DNA from: Deltaproteobacteria bacterium
GTDB taxonomy: Bacteria > Desulfobacterota > Desulfobacteria > Desulfobacterales > Desulfosarcinaceae
DNA length: 64,000 nucleotides
Assembly: GCA_020444075.1 (NCBI GenBank)
Contig: JAHLLR010000008.1
Span: 43,746-107,745, forward strand
Reading direction: 5' to 3'
In this document: positions 16,628 to 25,174 of the stretch, piece after piece
Layout of the letters: each line of letters begins with the position of its first letter
Numbering within the stretch: position 1 is the stretch's first letter
Made by a program: the position numbers and the translations under genes
Notes under the pieces: generated by a model
Told to the model about the DNA's origin: nothing
The model's database searches: none
The model's input: the letters and a program-made list of their open reading frames with translations, nothing else

Positions 16628-17046
16628 GGGAAGGCCTCCAAGAAGGATCGTGGGTGGTTTTCGGTGATTCGGAAAAAACTGGCGATGAAAATGGCACAGT
16701 TTACGGCTATGTGTCAACGGCGCATGAACCGGGCGAAAGCCTGAGAGGTGGCTGCCCGGGAAGAGGATGGCCGGCTCTCAACGGATGGCCGTTCGCTGTG
16801 GATGGCCCGCTTTTGCCGGATAGGCCAACAAAACCTTTAACGATTGACGATTTTCAGGTAAGGAACAATAACAAAAAAAATGGGGATTGCCTGCGAATCA
16901 TAGGGTCGCGAGCCGAAATTTAAACCCGTCGAGTGGATGATAATGATGAGTCGGGGAGAAGGTGGCCCAGACAAGTTGATCGCAAAAGTGCGCAATCGCC
17001 ATCCACAGCGGTAATCCTGTAACAGGGGAGAGTCTAAGGAAAAAGT
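16628..17046. other. Divergent intergenic region upstream of pyrF
   Basis: The 419 bases hold no recognisable gene. A weak promoter-like pair, TTGACG (16844) and ATAACA (16868), is separated by 18 bases and points toward pyrF, but the leader would be long. Nothing else stands out. Confidence 0.35.
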
Positions 17047-17799
17047 ATGAAAGCAGCCAAAGATTATATTGTTTTTCCCCTTGATGTGCCCGGTCCCGAT
17101 GCGGCCAAGACGCTGGTTAACCTGCTTGCAGACAATGTGGGCATGTTCAAGGTCGGCCTTGAACTGTTCATCCGATCGGGACCGGAACTGGTCCGCTGGA
17201 TTCTACAGGCGGGCAGCGCAAAGGTGTTTCTGGACTTAAAGCTTCACGATATTCCGATCACCGTCAAACGGGCCATGGCCCAGGTGGCCGAGTTGGGTGT
17301 TTTTTTCGCCACGGTTCACTGTGGAGAGAGCCGGGCGATGCTTGAGGCCGCCGTGGAAGGGGCCGGCGGGCGTGTCAATGTGCTCGGGGTCACCGTGCTG
17401 ACCAGTGTTTCTCCGGCCGATGTGGCCGAGGCAGGCTATCGGGAGCCGTATTCAAAGGATCTTCAGCAGTTGGTGATGAAAAAGGCGGCTATGGCAAGGG
17501 ACGCCGGCTGCGGCGGAATTGTCTGCTCCGGCCAGGAAGTCCAGGGCATCAAGGCGGTTTTTGGCGATGGCTTCCAGGCGGTGACGCCCGGCATCCGGCC
17601 GGCTGACGGTGGGGTTGCCGCTGACGACCAGTCACGAATCGTCACGCCGGCCATGGCTATTCGCCGAGGTTCCGATTATCTGGTTATCGGCAGGCCTATT
17701 CGGGATGCCGCTGATCCCCGGGCTGCTGCCCGGATCATAGCTGCCGAGATTCAAGGGGTGTTGAACGAACAGCGAATGCGGTCAAAACCGCTAACCTGA
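17047..17799 (+). CDS. pyrF: Orotidine 5'-phosphate decarboxylase
   Basis: The 250-aa barrel enzyme makes UMP from OMP in pyrimidine synthesis. The catalytic signature FLDLKLHDIPITVKRA (about residues 60-75) has the Asp-Lys-Asp core, VTPGIRP binds phosphate near 178, and YLVIGRPIRDAADP near 218 closes the site. AAGGA precedes the ATG by six bases. The stop codon TGA (17797-17799) is the first three bases of repeat copy 2, so the last residues may have been altered by the repeat insertion. Confidence 0.95.
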   Translation: MKAAKDYIVFPLDVPGPDAAKTLVNLLADNVGMFKVGLELFIRSGPELVRWILQAGSAKVFLDLKLHDIPITVKRAMAQVAELGVFFATVHCGESRAMLEAAVEGAGGRVNVLGVTVLTSVSPADVAEAGYREPYSKDLQQLVMKKAAMARDAGCGGIVCSGQEVQGIKAVFGDGFQAVTPGIRPADGGVAADDQSRIVTPAMAIRRGSDYLVIGRPIRDAADPRAAARIIAAEIQGVLNEQRMRSKPLT

Positions 17800-17917
17800 A
17801 CCGCAACAGCGAGCGCATTCCCCGTCGCTTGCGGCGGGGTTAGCGAGCGAACCAAAAAAATAGACAGAATTCCTTACGGCCGAAGATTCCTCGCAGCTTG
17901 CTGCGAGGTTCTTCAAT
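17797..17917 (-). repeat. 121-bp dispersed repeat, copy 2 (inverted relative to copy 1)
   Basis: The complement of this segment matches 15196-15316 over 121 bp with about three mismatches, and both ends of the match are sharp. It begins exactly at the pyrF stop codon. Together the copies bracket a 2.5-kb block with the 63-aa protein, trmJ, the 76-aa protein and pyrF. See copy 1 for the hairpins. Confidence 0.85.
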
Positions 17918-18047
17918 AATCGGTTTTTTGCAGACTATATGAAAAAAGGTTCGACAGTCCCAAGGGCCGAGGTCTTACATATGTGTTCACCTCATAAAAA
18001 TTCCCCTGAACCGCTGCCTCCCGATTCCCTGGAAAATTGCTGTTTTG

Positions 18048-18143
18048 TCAGCGTATGTGGATATACCGCCACAACGCCAAGGCCAGCACCACGGTGCAGA
18101 CCATGATAGCAAAACGGATCTGATCGGGTGAGAAACGCTTCAT
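18048..18143 (-). CDS. Possible 31-aa single-helix membrane protein downstream of lysC
   Basis: Reading left from ATG 18143 to TGA 18048 gives MKRFSPDQIRFAIMVCTVVL followed by ALALWRYIHIR: a short charged start, one hydrophobic helix (about residues 11-25) and a basic end, the shape of a bona fide bitopic small protein. It starts 33 bases after the lysC stop codon on the same strand and could be the last gene of that operon. The ribosome site is weak (GGAAAAACAG, too far). Support is compositional only. Confidence 0.4.
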   Translation of the reverse strand: MKRFSPDQIRFAIMVCTVVLALALWRYIHIR

Positions 18144-18176
18144 CCGGTCGCTGTTTTTCCGGTTGCGTGCAAGCTT

Positions 18177-19397
18177 CTAATCTTCTCTGTCCAGCCCGAA
18201 GGCCGTATGCAGGACCCTGACGGCCAGTTCGGCGTACTTCTCCTCGATGACGCAGGAGATGCGGATCTCGGAGGTGCTGATCATGATGATGTTGATGTTC
18301 TCCCGGGCCAGGGCATTGAACATCAGCGAGGCCACACCGGAATGGTTTTTCATGCCCACACCGATGACCGACACCTTGGCGATGTTGGGATCCCCAAGCA
18401 CATCCTCCGTCCCGATTTTTTCCGCCAACCGCTTCTGCATCTCCAGGGCCCGTTTATAATCCGCCTTGGGTACGGTGAAGGTCAGGTCCGTCTGGCCGCC
18501 GGCCCGGGTATTCTGAATGATCATGTCCACCAGAATGCCGGCTTCGGCGATGGGTGAGAATATCTTCGCCGCGATTCCCGGCTGGTCCGGAACTTTTTTC
18601 AGGGTAATGCGAGCTTGGTTCAGATCATGGGTTACTCCGGAAACAACCAGCTGCTCCATGACGGAATCTTCCTGGACAACCATGGTGCCTTCCTCCTCTG
18701 AAAATGATGATCGGACATGCACAGGGATATTGTACTTCTTGGCGAATCCCACCGAACGGATCTGCAGCACTTTTGCGCCGAGGCTGGCCATGTTCAGCAT
18801 CTCATCGTATGAGATCTCTTTTATTTTTCTCGCCCGCGGGCAGACGTTCGGGTCCGCCGTGTAAATGCCGTCCACATCCGTATAGATCTCGCAAACATCG
18901 GCGTTCAATGCGGCAGCGATGGCCACCGCGGAGGTGTCCGACCCGCCGCGGCCCAGTGTGGTGATGTTGCCCTTGATGTCTGTTCCTTGAAAACCGGCCA
19001 CCACGACGATGTTCCGATCCGCCAGCAGGCGCTTGATCCGGTCGGTCCCGATTTCAAGGATGCGGGCGTTGCCGTATTCGCAGTCGGTGACCACTTCGGC
19101 CTGGTGGCCCAGAAGGGATTGTGCCGGGTATCCCATGCCTTTGAGCATCATGGCCAGCAGCGCAGCGGTTGTCTGCTCGCCGGTGGCCAGCAGCACATCC
19201 AGCTCACGTCGGTCCGGCGTTTCCGTCGCTTCGTTGGCCAGACCGATAAGGCGATCGGTCACCCCGGCCATGGCGGACAGGATCACCACCACATCGTTTC
19301 CCTGGTCATGGGTTTTTACCACACGATTGGCGACGTTGCGGATTCGCTGGGTGTCGGCTACCGACGTGCCGCCGAATTTCTGAACGATCAATGCCAT
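18177..19397 (-). CDS. lysC: Aspartate kinase
   Basis: The 406-aa protein opens with [15 protein letters not shown], the lysine/aspartate-binding signature, and has [16 protein letters not shown] near residue 168, followed by two ACT domains (from about 265; [18 protein letters not shown] and [18 protein letters not shown]). It phosphorylates aspartate at the head of the Lys/Thr/Met pathway, and the ACT pair suggests feedback control by end-product amino acids. AAGGTGG lies six bases before the ATG. It belongs to the leftward run that begins with phoH. Confidence 0.95.
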   Translation of the reverse strand: MALIVQKFGGTSVADTQRIRNVANRVVKTHDQGNDVVVILSAMAGVTDRLIGLANEATETPDRRELDVLLATGEQTTAALLAMMLKGMGYPAQSLLGHQAEVVTDCEYGNARILEIGTDRIKRLLADRNIVVVAGFQGTDIKGNITTLGRGGSDTSAVAIAAALNADVCEIYTDVDGIYTADPNVCPRARKIKEISYDEMLNMASLGAKVLQIRSVGFAKKYNIPVHVRSSFSEEEGTMVVQEDSVMEQLVVSGVTHDLNQARITLKKVPDQPGIAAKIFSPIAEAGILVDMIIQNTRAGGQTDLTFTVPKADYKRALEMQKRLAEKIGTEDVLGDPNIAKVSVIGVGMKNHSGVASLMFNALARENINIIMISTSEIRISCVIEEKYAELAVRVLHTAFGLDRED

Positions 19398-19443
19398 ACT
19401 TTTCCACCTTCACTGGTTAATAATCGGTATCAATATCAAGTCT

Positions 19444-19959
19444 CTATGGAGGGATCGAGCAAACGTCGATGTCATTTAGCAGATCCGATGGGTCAAGTCC
19501 ATATGCAATTATTCGGATCGACCGGGCGGTATCGCCGGTGACCGTAAAGAACAGCTCCAGACGGCAGGTCGGACGGTCTGCCGGGTGAAGCCGCTGGGCC
19601 CATTCGACCGCGACAATGCCGTCTCCGTCGAAAAGATCCAGCAGCCCGATTTCATCCGGATCCGCAGGTTCCGGCAGGCGATAGAGGTCCACATGATAAA
19701 AAGGCAGCCTGCCGGGGTATTCGTTGATCAGGGTATATGTCGGGCTGGTTACGGTGGAGGGTGCGGGAACCTCCAGCCCGCGGGCAAGTCCCTGGGCAAA
19801 AGCCGTTTTCCCACTGCCCAGATCACCGAACAATAAAATGACAAGGCCGTGATTCATTCGTCGGCCCAGCGTGTGGCCCAAGGCGACGGTCTCGTCGGGT
19901 GCGTGGGTCTCAACTTCAGAGACGTTCCCGTCAGTTTGGCTTGCAGGGTTGACCTTCAT
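19444..19959 (-). CDS. tsaE: tRNA threonylcarbamoyladenosine synthesis ATPase TsaE
   Basis: The 171-aa P-loop protein has Walker A GDLGSGKTAFAQGLA near residue 45, SPTYTLINEY near 72, HVDLYRL near 90 and VEWAQRL near 118, the standard YjeE/TsaE pattern. TsaE works with TsaB and TsaD to make t6A37 in tRNA. Its first four bases overlap the end of nnr, as is common in bacteria, so the pair is translationally coupled. The C-terminal tail after 140 is a little longer than usual. Confidence 0.92.
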   Translation of the reverse strand: MKVNPASQTDGNVSEVETHAPDETVALGHTLGRRMNHGLVILLFGDLGSGKTAFAQGLARGLEVPAPSTVTSPTYTLINEYPGRLPFYHVDLYRLPEPADPDEIGLLDLFDGDGIVAVEWAQRLHPADRPTCRLELFFTVTGDTARSIRIIAYGLDPSDLLNDIDVCSIPP

Positions 19960-21572
19960 TTCCCGACAGGGCCCGTCGCGTTGAACAGGCGATCCCGTTT
20001 GGGCCAGCGAAGGTTGTCTCCACCGGTGAGAAGCTCATCCATCGCCTCAGGAAGGGTATTCATGACTTCACTGGCCAGATAGCCAACCGGTGCCTTATTT
20101 CGGGCCAGTCGGTCTGCAGCCAATCCATGGAGATATACCCCGGCTTGGGCGGCAGCGCCGGCTTCCATCCCCTGGGTAATCAGGCCGGCAATCAGACCGG
20201 TGAGTACATCTCCCATTCCGCCGGCGGCCATGCCCGGATTGCCGGTGGTATTGACGGATACGGTTCCGTCCGGACGGGCGACCACCGTGGCCGCCCCCTT
20301 GAGCACGATATGTGCCTGGTGCCGTTCGGCAAAGGATCGTGCGTGGCCGACGCGGTCTTTTTGAATGTCAGCGGTTGAATGGCCGCTGAGCCTGGCCATC
20401 TCTCCGGGGTGGGGCGTGAGTACGATTGGAGATCGTCGCTTGGAAAGCACAGATGGCTCTGCCGCGATCAGATTCAGGCCGTCCGCGTCGATAACCATGG
20501 GAACCGGGCTGTCCTGGATCAATCGCCCCACCAGCCCGCCCGTCGATCCGTCGGTCCCTATCCCCGGCCCCATGGCCAGGCAGTGCTTTCCCTTCATCAG
20601 AGAGATGACGGCTTCGTGGGCCGATTCATCCAAAGCACCTTCCGCCGTCTCAGGCATCCCGACGGTCATGGCTTCCGTGACCATGGTTTCCAGCACCGGG
20701 TTCAGCGATTTGGGTATCCCCAGGGTCACCAATCCCGCTCCCGCGCGCATGGCCGCCATGGCCGTCATGGCGGCGGCTCCGGTTTTCCCGGGGGAACCGG
20801 CAAGGATCAACAGATGGCCGGTGTGGCCTTTGTGGGCCGCTGCCGATCGTTGAGGCATTTCTTTTTTCAATGCTGCTGGCGTGATGAGCCGCTGCCGGCA
20901 GCCTGCCGTTGCGGCAACATGCGGGGGGATGCCGATGTCGATGATTTTCAACCGGCCGGTGAGGGCTCTTCCCGGATAGCACAGGTGGCCGACCTTGGCA
21001 AAGCCAAAGGTGGACGTGGCGGCGGCCTGGATACAGACCCCGCAGACCTGCCCGGTGTCTGCGTTGAGACCCGAGGCGATATCCACGGCAAAAACAGGTC
21101 GGTGCTGCCGGTTGATGAAATCGATTGCCGTCCTGAAAAATCCCCTGACCTCCGATGTGAGACCCGTTCCCAGGATCGCATCGATCCAGGTGTGCTGGTG
21201 GCGCATCAGCGGCTTTCGGGATTCAAATGCCGCGGCATCCGCCAATTCCACCACCGGCACGCCCAATGCGTCCAGCAGTTTCAGGTTGGCAGCGGCATCC
21301 CCTTTGATCCGGTCTCTTTCCGAAAGCAGGAACACCGTTGCCGAAATGCCTTTCTGGTGAAGATACCGGGCCATGACAAATCCGTCGCCGCCGTTGTTGC
21401 CGCGGCCGGCGGCAATGCCCACGTTGCCGGGATGGTTTCGGTGAACCGCTTCCAGAAAAAATTCCGTCGCCCCCCGTCCGGCATTTTCCATCAGCACCCG
21501 GCCCGGAATACCGAACGATTCGATGGTTGCTCGATCCATCCGCTGCATTTCATCTGCGGTGACCAGATACAT
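19956..21572 (-). CDS. nnr: Bifunctional NAD(P)H-hydrate epimerase/dehydratase
   Basis: The 538-aa protein repairs hydrated NAD(P)H. Residues 1-215 form the YjeF_N epimerase (AGRGNNGGDGFVMARYL near 56-72, IDAILGTGLTSEVRG near 136); residues 235-520 form the ADP-dependent dehydratase (HKGHTGHLLILAGSPGKTGA near 243, LTPHPGEMARLSG near 390, NTTGNPGMAAGGMGDVLTGL near 440). Both active regions look complete. It lies between pdxJ and tsaE. Confidence 0.93.
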   Translation of the reverse strand: MYLVTADEMQRMDRATIESFGIPGRVLMENAGRGATEFFLEAVHRNHPGNVGIAAGRGNNGGDGFVMARYLHQKGISATVFLLSERDRIKGDAAANLKLLDALGVPVVELADAAAFESRKPLMRHQHTWIDAILGTGLTSEVRGFFRTAIDFINRQHRPVFAVDIASGLNADTGQVCGVCIQAAATSTFGFAKVGHLCYPGRALTGRLKIIDIGIPPHVAATAGCRQRLITPAALKKEMPQRSAAAHKGHTGHLLILAGSPGKTGAAAMTAMAAMRAGAGLVTLGIPKSLNPVLETMVTEAMTVGMPETAEGALDESAHEAVISLMKGKHCLAMGPGIGTDGSTGGLVGRLIQDSPVPMVIDADGLNLIAAEPSVLSKRRSPIVLTPHPGEMARLSGHSTADIQKDRVGHARSFAERHQAHIVLKGAATVVARPDGTVSVNTTGNPGMAAGGMGDVLTGLIAGLITQGMEAGAAAQAGVYLHGLAADRLARNKAPVGYLASEVMNTLPEAMDELLTGGDNLRWPKRDRLFNATGPVGK

Positions 21573-21600
21573 CCTTTCTCCCTGCTTTTTTGCAAAGCTC

Positions 21601-22317
21601 CTAAAGGTGGTTGATCAGATCGCGCATTTCCCTTACCGCCCGGTCCATTCCCACCAGGGCGGCTCGCGACACGATGCTGTGGCCAATGCTGAACTCATCG
21701 ATCTCCGACAACCCCGTAAAGGCCTTGATGGTCTGGTAACATAAGCCATGACCGGCATTGACGCCCAGTTTGAGCTTTTTGGCCAGCTTGGCGGCATCCA
21801 CGATTTTCGCGAAGGCCTGCCTGCGTTTGGCGTTGCCGGTGGCTTCGCAGAATACGCCGGTATGGATTTCGATCATGTTTGCACCAGCCTGGTGAGCCAG
21901 CTTGATCTGCTCAGGTTCCGGATCAATGAAGATGCTCACGGGAATGCCATTGTTCTGGAGGGCACCGATGGTCTCGCCGATGTTGTTGTGAACTATCAGG
22001 TCCATTCCTCCTTCGGTGGTGACTTCCTCGCGGGTTTCGGGAACCAGGGTGACTAACTCGGGCCGCACATCAAGGGCAATGCCCACCATCTCCGAGGTGG
22101 CCGCCATCTCCAGGATCAGCTTGGATTGGATCACCTTGCGAAGCAGCCGGACATCCCGATCCTGAACATGTCGCCGGTCTTCGCGCAAATGGCAGACGAT
22201 GCCGTCCGCTCCAGCCAGTTCAGCTATTACGGCGGCTGCAATCGGATCCGGATACTTCGCTTTTCTGGCTTCCCTCAACGTGGCGATATGATCGATATTC
22301 ACTGCCAGACCGGCCAT
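21601..22317 (-). CDS. pdxJ: Pyridoxine 5'-phosphate synthase
   Basis: The ATG at 22317 (MAGLAVNIDHIATLREARKA) follows GGGAGG at seven bases and gives 238 aa; the TTG two codons earlier is not needed. PdxJ condenses 1-deoxyxylulose 5-phosphate with 3-amino-2-oxopropyl phosphate to pyridoxine phosphate. Conserved elements are AVNIDHIATLR, DGIVCHLREDRRHVQDRD, VSIFIDPEPEQI and NAGHGLCYQTI. The ybeY stop lies 2 bases upstream. Confidence 0.95.
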   Translation of the reverse strand: MAGLAVNIDHIATLREARKAKYPDPIAAAVIAELAGADGIVCHLREDRRHVQDRDVRLLRKVIQSKLILEMAATSEMVGIALDVRPELVTLVPETREEVTTEGGMDLIVHNNIGETIGALQNNGIPVSIFIDPEPEQIKLAHQAGANMIEIHTGVFCEATGNAKRRQAFAKIVDAAKLAKKLKLGVNAGHGLCYQTIKAFTGLSEIDEFSIGHSIVSRAALVGMDRAVREMRDLINHL

Positions 22318-22319
22318 GC

Positions 22320-22763
22320 TCAATCCTCCCTGCGAATCAGTTCAATGAGTTCGTTGTTTTTTAATTCCATCACTGCCGCCTCTTCCTCCGAATTGACATG
22401 ATCGTAGCCTGTCAGATGAAGAATACCATGAATCAATAGCTGGTTGAAACGCTCCGCCATTTCCATGCCGGCGTCAACGGCTTCCCGATGGGCCGTGTCG
22501 GCGGAAATTACCACATCGCCCAGAAGGTCCGGGGTAATGTCTGAGAACTGGCCTTCCTGCATGGGAAAGGAGATGACGTTGGTCGGGCCGGTGTGGTTCA
22601 AGTAGGCCGCGTTTAATTCCGCAATCTGATCGTCATCGACGATCAGAATGGACAGTTGGGCATCAGGATAGCCCAAGGCGTTTAAAATGCGCCTGGCTGT
22701 CTTCTGAATCTTTTGCTTTGACAGCCTGTGGCGGTTTTGCCGGTTTTCGATCAGCACTTCCAT
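22320..22763 (-). CDS. ybeY: Endoribonuclease YbeY
   Basis: The 147-aa metalloprotein for 16S rRNA maturation and ribosome quality control shows the zinc motif HGILHLTGYDH near residue 114 and the family stretch LNHTGPTNVISFPMQEG near 55. The first 101 bases overlap the 3' end of the upstream HD-domain gene in a different frame. YbeY length and its N-terminal IENRQNRHRLSKQKIQKTA fit the family, so the overlap seems real. It is located next to phoH and the HD gene, a widespread association. Confidence 0.93.
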   Translation of the reverse strand: MEVLIENRQNRHRLSKQKIQKTARRILNALGYPDAQLSILIVDDDQIAELNAAYLNHTGPTNVISFPMQEGQFSDITPDLLGDVVISADTAHREAVDAGMEMAERFNQLLIHGILHLTGYDHVNSEEEAAVMELKNNELIELIRRED

Positions 22764-25104
22764 TCTTAGCCTTTCCGGAAGTCATATAGGCACTGTCCTG
22801 ATATTCAATCCGGTGGTGGTGGATGCCATTCAAGATCTTATTGAAGCTTCTGGCGATCCGGTGAAGGTCCTTTAAGGTCAGTTCACAATAGTCCAGTTGG
22901 CCATCGGAAAAAATTTTGTTGATCAGGTTCTGCACCAGCCCCTGAATTCGTGACGGGGTCGGGTTCTCAAGGGTGCGTGAAGCCGCTTCCACGACATCCG
23001 CCAGCATGACCAGCCCGGCTTCACGGGTCTGGGGCCGTGGCCCCGGATATCTGAAATCATCGATGTTGACCGCATCCTCTCCTTTAACGGATTTGGCTTT
23101 TTCGTAAAAATAACTGATCAGGCTGGTACCGTGGTGCTGCTGGGTGGTGTCGATAATCACCTGTCCCAGTTTGTGCTCACGGGCGATTTCAACACCGTTT
23201 TTTACGTGGGCGATCAGGATCAGTGCGGACATGGACGGGGCAAGCTTATCGTGTTTGTTTCTGCCGTCTGATTGATTCTCAATAAAATAAAGGGGTTGTT
23301 TCAACTTACCGATGTCGTGATAGTACCCGCAGACTTTGGCAAGGATGGGATTGGCGCCAATTTCAGCAGCGGCTGCTTCCACCAGGGATCCGACAACCAT
23401 GGAGTGGTGGTAGGTGCCCGGCGCTTCCAGCATCAGCCGGCGCAGGATGGGCCGGTCCAGGTTGGCCAGTTCCAGAAGGGTAATGTCGGTGGTGTAGTGA
23501 AACACCATCTCCACCACCGGGGCCATGCCCGCGGTGATGATTCCGGCACCGATCCCTCCCAAAAAAGCCACGGTCAGGTCAAAGGGCAGCGTAGCCCACG
23601 AGGCGGTGCCTAGGTAAACATCGATGACAACTGCCAGAAAGGCATTGAGCAGTCCCAGTTTGGCGCCGGTCTTGATGATGATTTTTCTCTCGCGGCAATC
23701 CTGAAGCCACCAGGATGCCATGGTACAGCTCAAGATGAAATAGATGAACGTTTCCAGACCTCCCTGAAGCAGCATGGATGTGCATAAAGCCAGGGCCAGG
23801 GCAAAGATCAAAGCGGTTTCCCGGCCCATGAACAGACAGACGATCATGGCGCCGGCGGCAAGGGGGATGCCGAATCCCACCGCAGATGCCGGGCGGGATA
23901 GGGGCAGGCCGAGAAACCATGCATCAGGAAGAGTAGTGGAAATTTTCACCACGATGATAAATGAGACCATGATGCATGAGAGAAAGAGCAGGTCCTTGTT
24001 GCCGGTGTTGGCAAATTCAATCCGTCGTTTGAGCCGGACATGGTATTGAATAACCAATATAGCAGTCAGCAGAGCCACGGCCCCGGACCCGGCAAGAGGC
24101 ACCTGGTGGGCATCGGCCTGACCTTCCATCGCCTCGAGTTTGCGAAGCTGCAACGGGGTGACCCGCTCACCTTCCCGGAGCAGCATTTCGCCCTTTTTTA
24201 TCATGTAAAGGACCGGTTTGGTTTGCTGCGCGGCGACTTCCTTACGGGCTTCCGTTTCGTGGCTGTTCAAGGTGATGTTGGGTTGGATCAACTGTTGGGA
24301 GAAATCCACCATGAGATTCAGCAGGGCATAGTTCATCCCTTTGAGCAGGGGGTCGCCGACAACCCGGACCATGGTTTTGGCCTGGTCCGGTCCGTAAAAC
24401 TGTTTCAGGTTCAATACATGGGTTTCTGTCAAGGTCTCCACGTTGCGCAGGGTGATGCCCCGGTCCGATTCCTTCAGCAGGATCTCTTTGTTAACGGCCA
24501 CACCGGCGGAGAGGACCTGGGTAATGATGGTGGTCAACAGCTTGGGGATGTCCTTTGAGAACCCATGTTCGGTGAGGATGGAAAACGCTCCGTTACTGAT
24601 TTCGATTCCGATTGCTTTTTCCAACAGACTTTTTTGGGCAAGCATTCGCTCCGCAAGCGGTACCTGCGGAAGGTCCGGGACATCGGCGGGTTCAACCGGC
24701 GCTCCGCCCGGCGTCGACTGGGGGGCAGGCGATGTCTGCGATTTCGTTTCCAGTTTTTTGGCTTCCTGCTCGTATATCAACCGCAGTTTCTCGAAGGCAT
24801 CGTTCAAGCGGGTAACCGTGCCTTTCAGGATCTTCGGATTGAGATCGTAGACGGGGACTACATTGTCCACTGCCTGGCGGCGAAGGGCTTCGGTGGCGGC
24901 AAGGTCTTCAATGATAAAATCTTCCGTGGCCTTGATATCGGTTTTAACGACATCACCGATATTATAGCGATGTTTTTTGATGACAAGGCTGGGGTACAAA
25001 CCGGTTGTGAAGACGACAACGATGAGCACCAGCAGGGCCCAACGGATATGGGGATTCAGGTTGAAAAAACGATTGACGGATTTTTTTTTCCGGTCACGAA
25101 TCAT
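22663..25104 (-). CDS. PgpH/YqfF-like 7TM membrane HD phosphohydrolase
   Basis: The 813-aa protein has one N-terminal helix (LLVLIVVVFTTGLYPSLVI), a long extracytoplasmic 7TMR-HDED-type domain (about 40-335), about seven helices (340-530), and a cytoplasmic HD domain with HHSMVVGSLVEAAA near 568 and YYHDIGK near 594. The same layout occurs in PgpH of Listeria, a cyclic-di-AMP phosphodiesterase; that activity is inferred here. The last 35 or so residues are a charged low-complexity tail, encoded where ybeY overlaps. Its place between phoH and ybeY is typical. Confidence 0.88.
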   Translation of the reverse strand: MIRDRKKKSVNRFFNLNPHIRWALLVLIVVVFTTGLYPSLVIKKHRYNIGDVVKTDIKATEDFIIEDLAATEALRRQAVDNVVPVYDLNPKILKGTVTRLNDAFEKLRLIYEQEAKKLETKSQTSPAPQSTPGGAPVEPADVPDLPQVPLAERMLAQKSLLEKAIGIEISNGAFSILTEHGFSKDIPKLLTTIITQVLSAGVAVNKEILLKESDRGITLRNVETLTETHVLNLKQFYGPDQAKTMVRVVGDPLLKGMNYALLNLMVDFSQQLIQPNITLNSHETEARKEVAAQQTKPVLYMIKKGEMLLREGERVTPLQLRKLEAMEGQADAHQVPLAGSGAVALLTAILVIQYHVRLKRRIEFANTGNKDLLFLSCIMVSFIIVVKISTTLPDAWFLGLPLSRPASAVGFGIPLAAGAMIVCLFMGRETALIFALALALCTSMLLQGGLETFIYFILSCTMASWWLQDCRERKIIIKTGAKLGLLNAFLAVVIDVYLGTASWATLPFDLTVAFLGGIGAGIITAGMAPVVEMVFHYTTDITLLELANLDRPILRRLMLEAPGTYHHSMVVGSLVEAAAAEIGANPILAKVCGYYHDIGKLKQPLYFIENQSDGRNKHDKLAPSMSALILIAHVKNGVEIAREHKLGQVIIDTTQQHHGTSLISYFYEKAKSVKGEDAVNIDDFRYPGPRPQTREAGLVMLADVVEAASRTLENPTPSRIQGLVQNLINKIFSDGQLDYCELTLKDLHRIARSFNKILNGIHHHRIEYQDSAYMTSGKAKNGSADRKPAKPPQAVKAKDSEDSQAHFKRLGLS

Positions 25105-25174
25105 TTTCTGGTCACTTGGTGCTGCCGGTTAACCCAATTGTCGACGGAATCATCGACCGGATCGATCGGTACGC

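Noticed and set aside
20379..21614. A 411-codon open frame opposite nnr
   Set aside because: Antisense to an intact bifunctional enzyme; its translation is low-complexity Gly/Arg/His.
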